Shown piece by piece: positions 23,990 through 34,249 of a DNA stretch of 64,000 bases. Source of the stretch: Ceratothoa steindachneri (taxonomy: Eukaryota; Arthropoda; Malacostraca; Isopoda; Cymothoidae). Made by a program: the position numbers and the translations under genes. Within the stretch, counting starts at the first letter, position 1. Each line of letters begins with the position of its first letter. The stretch lies in assembly GCA_963969495.1 (NCBI GenBank), contig OZ018328.1, positions 134,447,968 to 134,511,967 on the forward strand, given 5' to 3'. The notes beneath the pieces were generated by a model. It did not search any database, was not told the origin of the DNA, and saw only the letters and a program-made list of their open reading frames with translations.

Positions 23990-24290
23990 CTGCTATTACC
24001 AACTTCTGAGACAAATATCTTAGCATTTGCGTGGTATTCCATATGTTTTCCTTCATGATAGAGAACCAAGTATAATGGGTATAAGTAGTGGCTCCAACAC
24101 CACTCCTACTTTATATCTCAGACTTTACTAGATCTTAATCCGATCGAGAACGTGGGCTCATTATGAAAACTGGTTGAAAACAGGAACCTAGCAAATTACG
24201 ACAACACTCAAACGATATTTAGCAAAGAATGAAGAACCATCGCTCAAAATCTGCTTCTGAAGTTAATATCCAGTCAGGACAAAATCGCTG
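23990..24290 (+). pseudogene. C-terminal fragment of a Tc1-like transposase
   Basis: In broken plus frames, FLHDREPSI (second Asp region) starts near 24050 and WLQHHS follows near 24090. LDLNPIENV starts near 24130 (catalytic Glu). A C-terminal tail, KLVENRNLANYDNTQTIFSKE, then SSQDKIAEVI, runs to about 24285. The order and spacing fit the last third of a Tc1-like transposase. At least two frameshifts and two stops. No terminal repeat identified. Confidence 0.65.
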
Positions 24291-24744
24291 AAGTCATTCA
24301 CACTATTTTTTTCAGGAAGGCTCATATATCTTGGGAATGTTATAACACTTTAATAGTCTGGTATGATGTTCCAGGAACATGAATAGTGTGGTTAAATAAC
24401 TAGAAGAATAAAGCTTAAGAATTACTAAAAGAAATTTTTTTTTCTGTGAATTAAACCAAAATCTACCTATTAACACAACTAAAGCGTTTTCAGTTGTCAT
24501 TGTTTTAGTGTATTCATTATTTTCATCAGCCAACGGTTTCCCAGACGATACTAATGGCACGCATCAACGTCACTACCCGAAGGACTAAAGGTGGTCTTGA
24601 CAACCCCGCCCAATTTTGCCATTGAGTATCGCGTTGACAAGAAAGAAAACTTTCGAGGGCATGGTTTTGACGGGCATAGCCCCCATTCGGGATCAATCTA
24701 CTTAATCTACTTATATTGCAAGCGCCAAAAGAGGGTATGGCTAT

Positions 24745-25270
24745 TCTTCCTTTTCCATAAAGACAAAGATATATCTTCCTGCTGCCTAATTCTACATAGG
24801 AAAAACGATTAGGTACTGCTGCACAAGACTAAATAGGGAAAGATATTTCGTCATGCTGCGTAGGAATACATAGGGAAAAATACGTTTCATCTTGCTCCTA
24901 AAGACTACATAGTGAAAATATATTTCTTTCTGTTAATCAAAACTTTATCTGGAAAAAGATATTTCTTCTTGCTCCTAAAGTCGACATAGGGAAAGGATAT
25001 TTCGTACTGCTGCATAAAACTAGATAGGGAAAGATATTTTTTTATGCTTCATAAGAATACATAGGGAAATATACATTTACTCCTACTCCACAAGACAACA
25101 TAGGTGAAAGATATTTCTTCCTGTTCCGCAAGACTACATAGGTAAAAGATATGTCCTTCTTTTTCACAAGAATAGTAGGACAAATAAAATTTCCAGTTCC
25201 ACAAAACTACTCGTAAATAAGGAAACATATTTATTTCTAATCCACAAGACTTCATAAAGAAAATGATATG
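24745..25270. repeat. Degenerate minisatellite, unit about 40 bp
   Basis: About 13 units resembling CTGCTCCACAAGACTACATA followed by GGGAAAGATATTTCTTC. The ACATAGG.AAA.ATAT core is best conserved. Periods vary around 38-44 bases. It generates the minus-strand frame 25049-25255, which I do not consider a gene. Confidence 0.88.
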
Positions 25271-26507
25271 TCTTAATGAGTCTATATTTGGCCATAATAT
25301 TTAATGATATGATTCTAAACCACATCTCTTCGAAAATGGTTCCATATATTTAAGTTTATATGGATTCGAGTTAAATTGATTGATTACAGATATGAATCCT
25401 CTGTTATTTGAATTCATATGATTGTCTACAAAACTGCTTAGTATTTATAAACATTAATTTGTTGACTGCTTGATCATCTGTGTTGAAGAGACTATTAATA
25501 TATTACATTGTGCACCAATGTCGATAATACAAAAGACTGCATTTCCACTTTCTTTCTCTACAGTTTAGTATTGAACAATTTTAAGAATTGCTAAACAAAA
25601 CTATGAAAGCACACTTGCAATGTATAACAAGGCAACTACACGAATTTTGTATTTGTTTTTAAAGAACTTGACGCACTTGCTCTATTGGCAGACGAATCTT
25701 TTATTACAAAATACGCCTGAAAAAGCATGATAGAAGTTTTGATAGATTATTTTGCCTCATTGTTAACAAAAGAAGATTGATGGATACTTCAGAATAATAT
25801 AATGTATCGTTCATCGAGCAGAAGATGTTTTGAGTAATATTATTATTTGAAATAGATCAATTGGTTCCAAAATAGTGATGGTGTTTGAAAATATTCTTAA
25901 GGCAGATTTACCACGAAAAAGTCGCCTACCCCTGGGGGAATCTATAATTTCAAGTAAGTTCAAAATCACCAACTCTAAAGATGATATTTGATTATCAAGC
26001 TTTAAATTAAGGAGGAAATTTTAAATTTGTGTCAAACACTTTATTGGACGACTAGTTATCGGTACCATTTGATATGTATTGAATTTATAACAATTATTTA
26101 AAAGACATCTTTCAATCCATTTAATTAAATTTTCATTTATGCAATCAGTATCAGAAGTTTTTAATTTGGATTATCAAATGCATAAATTTGAATGTGGGTG
26201 AAAAAAGCCTATTTGATTCCCGTTAAATATAATTTTCTCGCCACGGAATAAAGTAAGCTCCTTAAAAGTAAACTCTCGAAGCCTACCGAACACTTACTTC
26301 TAATTAAATATATTTATATATAGAAACAGAGGCAATTTTAAAGGAGTCTTTAACGTGAGTCACGCTGATTCCTTTGAATCATGCTAGATGTAGATTTTGT
26401 GAAGGAAGATGGATAAAAGATGAAACCAAATAGTTTGGACCAGGTAAAGAGCTTTTGGACTTAGTCACCACCATTTGATAACGAAATAAATCGATGCAGA
26501 GAATGAG
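25271..26507. other. AT-rich spacer, nothing recognised
   Basis: No reading frame or repeat worth naming. Confidence 0.45.
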
Positions 26508-26560
26508 GGATAGATATATGTCGTGGTATAGGTTTCTATATACCACACATATATCTTTCC
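26508..26560. repeat. Imperfect hairpin with 23-bp arms
   Basis: GGATAGATATATGTCGTGGTATA pairs with TATACCACACATATATCTTTCC around a 6-8 base loop, with three or four mismatches. It lies just before the GC-richer LTR-like island. Confidence 0.6.
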
Positions 26561-26834
26561 TATTTGATTTTAGAGTCCGCGCGATTTCCTTTTTAATACC
26601 GTTGGGTCGGTCGGGTCCTATTACGAGGTCAGATTCTCGTAAGGAAGAGCTAGAACAGTAGAGCTACTTTGATTCTCAGTATTGGTTGAGTGTTTAAGTC
26701 TTACTTGGTTACAGGTCTATTACACGGCTATGATGAGCTCAAAGGTTGAAAGTAAAGGAGTCGACAAAAATAGACTTTAATAAATATTAATAATTTAGGT
26801 TAAAAGGTACAACGATAAACAGACATATAATAAG

Positions 26835-27813
26835 ACACAAAGTTACAGTGGTCAACGGGCCAGTAAGAAGATTAGTTATTTAAAATGCCATAAAATTGGG
26901 TAGGCCGGATTGAAGTAAAATTGAACTTTACACGGGAACATAGTAAGCACACAAATGATAATGGGGGAACAGTAGACGGCAATTATGAATTTGGGGGAGC
27001 TAAAATATTCGTTACAATACCTTGTACAAAATGGAGGGGGAGGGGGGGGAAGACAATGGTCGTTCATGGCGAAGCGGTGAGATGATGGTTTGGTCACTTC
27101 GACGGGGTTCAGGGTCAACTTGCTTGTAGCTTGTAGTTGAAGTATTCCTTTGAGATAACGGCGGGGGGGGGGAGCCTTCGAGAGTGGAAGCTGGGAATTC
27201 CTTTGAAGAAAACGGAGGGTGAGTTTCTCCGAGACGTCAAACGGTTTTTTTGATCGACTATGCGTAATTAAGGGGATATTACGCGAAGATTAATCTTCAC
27301 TGAAGCCTTTTGGGACAAGACTTGGTTCTTCTTTGGAGATGGATACGTTTTACTGCGCCAAGACGGGATTCTTACGGGGAGAGAATTCTTAACTAATTCT
27401 GGGGTGGATATTTGTTTTATCCAAGGAGGGATATTCGGTTTCATCCCACAAAGTTTCCTTGCCTTCGGCGTATGATAACCCGAATCGAGGAGGAGTAAGA
27501 TCATCTGCTCCCGTGAGCTTCTCTCGCACAAATCTCCTAGATTCCTCTTCACACGGGTACATATGCACGCCTGGAGTGAGGGAGCTTACCCCATAGAAGG
27601 GCTGGCCTTTGTCTTAGCCGATCCCAGCGTGGCTGAAAGGGGGGGGATTGCGGGGGAGACTCCTTGTTTAAATACTCGGATTGCTAAGGGCTGCATTCCA
27701 TCAGCCCGCTTTTGAGCTTAGAAAATTGCTTGTAAGCGACAACGAGGTCCATCACGTGCAGGCAATGCTTAAAAGCGACGTTATTTCTCCCATCAAGTGC
27801 TTGTTCCCTCACA
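26835..27813 (-). mobile_element. Probable LTR or LTR-like island, minus strand
   Basis: On the minus strand it starts TGTGAGGGAAC at 27813. It has a TATTTAAA box near 27670 followed by a GC-rich transcribed-leader-like stretch with C-runs. It ends in an AT-rich segment with polyadenylation-like signals near 26780-26870. GC content is clearly higher than in the flanks. No second LTR, primer-binding site or gag-pol sequence was identified, so it could be a solo LTR or something else. The 94-codon minus frame at 27268-27552 (Lys- and Pro-rich) has no match. Confidence 0.35.
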
Positions 27814-28518
27814 ATATAATTATTGCTTAATTCATTAATTGCATTCCAATGAAGCTGGCAATAATTTCAATAATCAAAATAAAAAATAGAGTTCTGAAAA
27901 ATCTACGTAAATTTATATTTGTAATTTAAAGTTAAGGAAACTGATTAATTTTACTATTAGTGGATGGTCCCGATTTCTTTGGCCCTACCAGAGCACAAAC
28001 GCAAATAAGTTAAATAATAGACATTGCCGAGGAAAGAATAACACGGGCCAGGACTCTAGGGCTTGATAGCAGGGTGTTAAAAAAATTCCGACAAAGAGAC
28101 CTAATTTCCTTATCGAAGGTGGGTATATTGAGTACAGTCAAGCATTCTCTCCGTTCTTAGCGACACTAAGAATCACTTTCCTTTGGTTATTCGGCGTATA
28201 ATCCTTCCATGCATAGGGTGTCATGAATATAGGGGTGGAGAGAGTGTCCTGCATCTCAGCCAAATCTACCCCTGTCCCATGAAGAAGGAAAATGTCCTTT
28301 CCAGGGGCAAAATAGAAACACAAGATTTCTCTATGTTTTCCAATTGGCAGAAAGAGCAAGGAATTCACGGAGATTCTAACATAAAGAGTTGCTTAAGTTT
28401 TTGACAGATGCTGGGTGGTAAGGCCGTTGACAAGCAAACTTTTAAGCAAGGGGTTGAGAGGGAGGGGGGCTGAAGTACCAATAGGATTAGGGCGAAAGAA
28501 AAGAGCGAGATGTACATA
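27814..28518. other. No gene established; one unassigned minus frame
   Basis: A 76-codon minus frame (28138-28368) with a protein-like composition is present, but I cannot assign a family. A G-rich run (GAGAGGGAGGGGGGC) lies at about 28458. Confidence 0.3.
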
Positions 28519-29454
28519 CGAGGGGCGGTCAATAAGTTTTGCAATTCGGATATAAGGAAACGAGATATGAGGAAAAGTGTTTTATCATTTTTCAATATAA
28601 CTACCCTCGACTTCAATGCACTTGCGCCACTTGTCCCTGAGGCTTCGAATTCCCGACAACCAGAAATCTCCCGACTGCTGTTCAATCCACTCCTGGACGG
28701 CGAATTGGACATCTTCATTGTCCCCAAACCGGCGTCCACGCAGTCGAGCCTTGAGCTGGCGGAATAAAAAGTAGTCGCTAGGGACCATATCTAGACTGTA
28801 GGGAGGATGGTTGAGCTCCTTGAATCCGCACTCGCACAGGGCAGCTTGTGCAACTCTGGCCTTGTGCACTTTGACGACGTTGAAGTCGATCATGGGGCGT
28901 GTGGTTTCTAGGAACCCAACGGGCAGAGACCCTGGTCATGGCCAAATTATCGTGAATGATGTTGTTACCACTTCTATGGGATATTCCAAGTTCTCCTTCG
29001 ATTTCTTTTACCTTCACCCGTCCATTTTCGAGAATCATCCAGTCAACACGGGCCACATTGTCCTCGTTGGTCACGTCTGACGGGCATCCTGGACGGGGAT
29101 CATCTTCAAGGGACTCACGACCATGGCGGAACTCCCTATTCTAGCGAGCAATGGTTGCATAGGAAAGGGGGGGAGGGTCGGTGTACACTGCAACCATGCG
29201 TTCATGGATCTCTTTTGCATTCTTGCCTTCCTTGGTCAAAAATTTGTTCACTAAGCGGTGCTTAACCTTCTCCATTGTTGAAAAAATTTGTGACTGACGA
29301 TCTGAAATCAGCTATTGCTTCTTAAATAGACGAGGCAGGAGCGTGCGACTGCCGGTCCTGACTTGTCATAGCTTGTCCTAACACCCCCACAAACAGCCAT
29401 CTTCCTTCCTCTGTTTTGCCCTATCGATTCGAAAAACTTATTGACCCTCCCTCC
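28519..29454 (-). mobile_element. Mariner deletion derivative, copy 1
   Basis: Terminal repeats CGAGGGGCGGTCAATAAG (28519) and its imperfect inverse ending at 29454 are flanked by TA. The minus strand encodes a mariner transposase start at 29274 and NEDNVARVDWMILENGRVKV (helix-turn-helix region). From WVPR the sequence jumps at once to DFNVVKVHKARVAQAALCEC, then HPPYSLDMVPSDYFLF (third catalytic Asp) and the C-terminus WRKCIEVEGSYIEK. About 350 bp of the catalytic core, with the first two Asp residues, is missing compared with a ~1.3-kb mariner. It cannot make an active transposase but keeps both ends. Confidence 0.9.
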
Positions 29455-30469
29455 TATATGATGATCGCTAAGATTCTGGTAAATTACATTTATCCCTTCA
29501 CCTGTAATTCTAATTCTTATTCTACTATTTATTTGTCTTCTTCTTTGCGCCAATTCCTTCCTCCTCTATTCCAAAAAGGTACAAGCACCCACCTCTGTGA
29601 TAGTATTCTTCCTTCTTATCATTCATGATCTTTACATGAAATTATGAAAGTTGTTTTAATATCTTGGCAAGAATATTAGGTAAACTAAATGTTAATTTAT
29701 TGGCTTTGTCGTAAATATCTATTTCTACATCCTTAACAGTCAAAATGCACAAACAAACTGACATCCATACTTCGAAAGACGAAAACTGACCAACCCATCC
29801 TTTCTATAATTAATTGCAATCCCTATCACGTTACTATGGATCGCCAAGAAAAAAGTGAGAAAGCGACTATTTCGCTTTTATACAGTGTGTAGGTCTATAC
29901 AATTACAGAGCGGGAATCGGGATCTTCCAGAATGATTTCAATGAAAAGATAAATTCCGATGGAGTTTGAGCTCCGCTATTCCCTTTATCTGGTCGCTTTT
30001 CTTTGGCTCCTATAATCCTTCTAAAGTGTTATATTTCTTTTCTGTTTCCTTTCTTTTCGGCTGTCATGAAGGCGTTCAAATGGATTCGAAGACGGAGTGA
30101 GGGTAAACCCAAATTCGCCCTTAAGTTTCTGGCTTCATTGTTAACGTAGCCTTTATTAATCACAGAATATTGTATTTCAGCTCAATTTATGTAACGACGG
30201 GGAATTCTTTTAAATAAAATTTGATATTGAATGTTTCCTCTGCTGTGTATCTTTTCGTAAGCCTAACGCTTTGTCAATAAGGATTATTATTTCGGATTTT
30301 AAAGCAAAGATTCGCTATGCTCCTGATTTTAAGGCAAATATGAAAGGAATAATGCTAGTTTTTTTTTAAACTCAAGGCAAAAATCAACTATTCTAAGAGA
30401 ATATTGAACATTGAGTCAATAGGCGAAAGTGTGATTGCATAATATCACGCTTAATGAGTAATAGGCATT
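29455..30469. other. No gene recognised
   Basis: AT-rich with a few moderately GC-rich patches. No signature seen. Confidence 0.45.
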
Positions 30470-30572
30470 GTATATATATATATATATATATAATTTTGTG
30501 TGCGTAAAGAAACCCAGAAAAGTAGTGCCATTTGATGCTTGTTTTCACATGGAAGCTCTTCTAAAAAACGTC

Positions 30573-30648
<76 letters not shown>
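30470..30648. repeat. Two (TA)n microsatellites
   Basis: TA tracts at about 30470-30492 and 30577-30648, separated by about 85 bases of unique sequence. Confidence 0.95.
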
Positions 30649-30650
<2 letters not shown>

Positions 30651-30689
30651 CTTCCAAAGAACGAATTCAGAAAAAAATTAATGATAGTT

Positions 30690-31069
30690 TTTGACTCCTA
30701 AGCAAAGTCCGTTACGTTACAGAATGGCAGGACCGAAACCACTCCGACAAAGAGCAATAGTTGACGCTTCAAAGACTTGGAATACGTTTATATTTAATCA
30801 TTCGTTTCGGGTGGAATGACCGTTCGGCCGTCACTGATGGCCTGACTGAACGGGGTGACCGGCCGACAGAAGTCGCTAGGGCCGAAATTTTGTGGATAAC
30901 TCAAGGGTTCCCAAATCACTTCCTTGGTAGCTTTTCCGTTCACGGAATTTATCCGAAATAAGACACGGTGACAGATTTTCAAAGGAAAGGGTTCGAGACC
31001 CTTTTTACTCGAACTCAAAATTGCTTTACTATTATTCCCCCAGCCCCAACCCCTCTCCCTCTTCATATC

Positions 31070-31117
<48 letters not shown>

Positions 31118-31120
31118 GCG
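30690..31120. other. GC-richer segment ending in a pyrimidine (CT)n tract
   Basis: No protein match on either strand. AAGGGTTCGAGACCCTT at about 30987 looks like a tRNA T-arm with a B-box, but no matching A-box or acceptor stem was found upstream. A (CT)n tract lies at 31075-31117. Confidence 0.35.
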
Positions 31121-32283
31121 AGTTTTGTGATTAGTCTTACGCACTCTTTGTTTGTGTAAAGGCAAACCCCCTACTCTCTTTCTCTCTATTTCCTTTGATG
31201 TTAATTGTTTCTCCTGTCCATGATGGGTAGCATCCTTTGAAAATGGTTACGTTTCAGCAAGATGTGTGCTGTCTACTCTTAAAAGTTTAACCTTAGCTCT
31301 CTTTTATAATTGTCTTCTTTCCACATTCCAGCAAACCCAGACCCCGAAAAGCTAACTGGGCCGGATAAGACTGACTCTACCTCCTGAACATCCTTTCGTG
31401 CAAAGAAACAATCGCCAAAGAAAGGTTACATTATAGAAAATCTGATTCTTTTTAACCTTTTTTCCTTAAAACTCGCATCTTGTGTCCGCCAAATCTCTTG
31501 GAACTGCTCTGCTCCCAAGTAGCTCTCGTCTATTCTTCTTCGTCTCACTGGTCACTCATCTTTTCTTACCAGCACACAAATGGTTTTACTCACGGTCGAC
31601 AAATTCTGTCACTTGAAAATTTCTGAAACGATAATTTGACGCTCTAATAATGTCATCAGATAAAAAAGTTTTCTTAAAAGAGTTATTTCATTGCATTTCT
31701 AATTGAGCCTAGATTTTAGATTCTTGGTTTGCATTATTAACAGCTCAAAAGACTTTTTCTTTGCTCGATAATGGATAAAACCTTACTTTTAATATAAATA
31801 TATAAAAAATTAAATTCATAAATTGTTTTATAATTCCATAAGTTCACATATTTTATCTAATCAATTAACAATAGAAAAAGTCTAACTAGCATGCATTCAC
31901 ATTGCTCTCATTATCTTTCGACACATGTGTAACAATGACACATACGCCTCATAAGGGTTTTACTAAATTCCATTCATGACATCTCACTTTATCGATTTTA
32001 TTATTAGATCAATTAACTGAGCAGGTCTCTGCAATTCTTTAAAATCATGAACATGATTGATTTTTGCATTGCACCTTCACTCTAGCTCCATTTCTTCTCT
32101 TTAGACCGAATTAATTTATGAAGATCTATTTGAAAATATATCTTAACCGTATTACAATTATTCCTGGGAATTATTTTGATTATTATCTGTATCATTTATT
32201 TCATATTTTGAATTGAAATTTACTATTTTTTTTTCTAGATTTAATGGTAGATGGATATCAGAATCGAAAAAAGTTGATTATCA

Positions 32284-32285
<2 letters not shown>
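31121..32285. other. No gene recognised
   Basis: AT-rich spacer with scattered short frames only. Confidence 0.4.

Positions 32286-32318
<33 letters not shown>
32286..32318. repeat. (TA)n microsatellite
   Basis: About 16 TA units directly followed by TGAGGAA. Confidence 0.95.
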
Positions 32319-32319
<1 letters not shown>

Positions 32320-32321
<2 letters not shown>

Positions 32322-32513
32322 GAATATGTATGGTTCTCTGCGTAGCGTAGTGTAATAACGGCATACTTTTAACTTGTGATCAAAGCGGTGCTCGCTGCCT
32401 CAGTGTGCCTGGTTCGAATCACTTCCCTGCACGGATTTTTTCGAAAAAAGGTAATAAAAATATTACTGCAAGGAAAAATTATTCCGTTTTCTTTTTCAAT
32501 GTGGTTTAATGGA

Positions 32514-32515
<2 letters not shown>
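32320..32515 (+). mobile_element. tRNA-derived SINE-like element
   Basis: An A-box-like GCGTAGCGTAGTGTAATAA at about 32340 and a B-box GGTTCGAATCAC at about 32411 are arranged as in tRNA-derived polymerase III promoters. The spacing is about 20 bases longer than in a standard tRNA, as if there were a long variable arm or an insertion. The ends do not form an acceptor stem, so it is not a functional tRNA. The element ends in sequence with GTGGTTTAAT and a (TA)n tail. Confidence 0.5.

Positions 32516-32574
<59 letters not shown>
32516..32574. repeat. (TA)n microsatellite, possible SINE tail
   Basis: About 29 TA units immediately after the SINE-like body. Confidence 0.95.
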
Positions 32575-32576
<2 letters not shown>

Positions 32577-33127
32577 ATTTACAAGTTAAATGAGATTTAT
32601 AAGTAAACAGCTGCAGTAAAAACCATCACCTCAGAATACCTGAATCTGAAATATATAAAGGAGCAGTAATTATGTAACTATGCATTGCCACTCCTAAGGT
32701 AAATATATCAATTTGAGTGTTATTAATGATTAACTTTTTATACAAATTGCCTTTAACATATATTTAAAACTTAGGCTTAAATCATGGCTATAGAAGCAAT
32801 ATACCGTAATTTTATTTAATATGAGCAAAAAATTAAAAAGGAAAATATGATTTCTACTGGGAGATAGTTATAATTTGAAATCTTACAAGTTTAGATATCT
32901 AATCGATATTCTTCTACGAAACAATGTCTAACTTCTAGATTAATATATATGTAAATTATAAATGTAATTTGGACAGAATACCCTTCCATAATTATCACAA
33001 TATGTAAACGACCTTAACCTCAGAGAAAGCTAATTGCCCATTAATGTAGATTTCTTTCCATCTAATAGTGTACCTATAATAAAAAAATGAAGGTAAACTC
33101 TAGCCAAAGTGTATAAATAGTTTTCCA

Positions 33128-33128
<1 letters not shown>
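32575..33128. other. AT-rich spacer
   Basis: Nothing recognised. Confidence 0.45.

Positions 33129-33178
<50 letters not shown>
33129..33178. repeat. (TA)n microsatellite
   Basis: About 25 TA units that abut the truncated end of the Penelope-like coding sequence. Confidence 0.95.
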
Positions 33179-33182
<4 letters not shown>

Positions 33183-33184
<2 letters not shown>

Positions 33185-33840
33185 TGGAATCACCTAAGAT
33201 TTCAAAGTTTGGATGAGAAATGTCTGTTTTACATACAGTTGAATGATGTCTGATAGGGGACTTTTCTCTATTGGTGAGTATGCTGTCGATGCGTGGATTA
33301 ATTCTTAAATGAAGACATCCTCGTGCTTTTAACGAGCGGACGGTGCTTCCGATATCCCTCCTGGTGGCCCCGGGGGAAGTAAACTAAAACACAAGCGAGC
33401 AACTCGTCTCAAGGGGGGGTGTGTCCTTACTATGGAATAATTTGCTTAAATGAGACGTATTTATGAATACTATCTTAAAGGTGGTATAGGTGAAGTATCT
33501 TTGAACAAAGAAATTGAGTTTACGACGTAAATCAGGATAAATTGGGTCGAGGTTTCGGAGGAGGTAATAACGAAGGTCTTTGGGGACAGCGACAATTGCG
33601 AGAAGTGGACTGCATAAATTATCTCCAAACGGTCGAATTCTTTTTTCAACCAGGAATAATTGAAAGTCGTTCTTGAGGAAATAACCTTTAAGAAATTCAA
33701 ATTCTTTGTGCACAAGTAAATAGTTAAGGAGAGGTTAAAGTTACGATGGAGCGTTTTTATATGTAATACTAAGTTTGTAGGTCAGGTCACAAAATCTGTA
33801 AAAGTTTATACCCAGAGCTGTGAATGTAGGTTTTAGATGT
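33183..33840 (-). pseudogene. Penelope-like element: end of reverse transcriptase plus GIY-YIG endonuclease remnant
   Basis: The minus strand reads GLGINFYRFC-like text from about 33835. Then comes VHKEFEFLKGYFLKNDFQLF with LVEKRIRPFGDN (33715-33610), the thumb region of Penelope-like reverse transcriptases. Next are VPKDLRYYLLRNLDPIYPDL and RRKLNFFVQRYFT..FKIVFIN, the usual linker. After a stop near 33384 the GIY-YIG part follows: FTSPGATRRDIGSTVRSLKA (family: YxCPxCxxxYIGST), then ISHPNFEILGDS. The reading ends at the (TA)n tract at 33178. Frameshifts and stops make it inactive. The upstream core of the reverse transcriptase is missing. Confidence 0.75.
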
Positions 33841-34098
33841 ACAGATGTGGTGAAGGTAGATGATGTACGAATGAATAATATCAAGAAATGGAAGTTAATC
33901 GTATTCTTTTATTTGTGAATTAAATGTTAGGATCGAATTGGTTTGAATTTTTAAATCTCTTTGATCAAACAATTAAACCCCACACTTAATAGCAACTAGG
34001 CTTCGCAGTCCTTTTCACATAATTTTGACCATAACTTTGAACAGTCAGATTTATTCTTGATATATATATATATATATATATAAGTATACTAGAATGTA

Positions 34099-34143
<45 letters not shown>

Positions 34144-34249
34144 CTAAAAGGCATTCAAATCTTTGGATTCGTGAACTAATTTAGCTTTTAACCTGCGATG
34201 AGTGCTCTAATTTCCTCGGTGCTATTCGTTGTAATTTCTCTTTCATATC
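33841..34249. repeat. Spacer with two (TA)n tracts
   Basis: TA tracts at about 34058-34082 and 34101-34141 with a short unique stretch between. Nothing else recognised. Confidence 0.85.

Noticed and set aside
28138..28739. Several overlapping frames on both strands at 28.1-28.8 kb as host genes
   Set aside because: Those from 28519 on are shadows of the mariner transposase in other frames. Those before it have no signature.
30980..31010. tRNA gene suggested by GGTTCGAGACC
   Set aside because: Only a T-arm-like hairpin is present. No A-box, anticodon arm or acceptor stem.
32340..32425. Functional tRNA gene
   Set aside because: A- and B-boxes exist but spacing is too long and the ends do not pair. 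Better explained as a tRNA-derived SINE.
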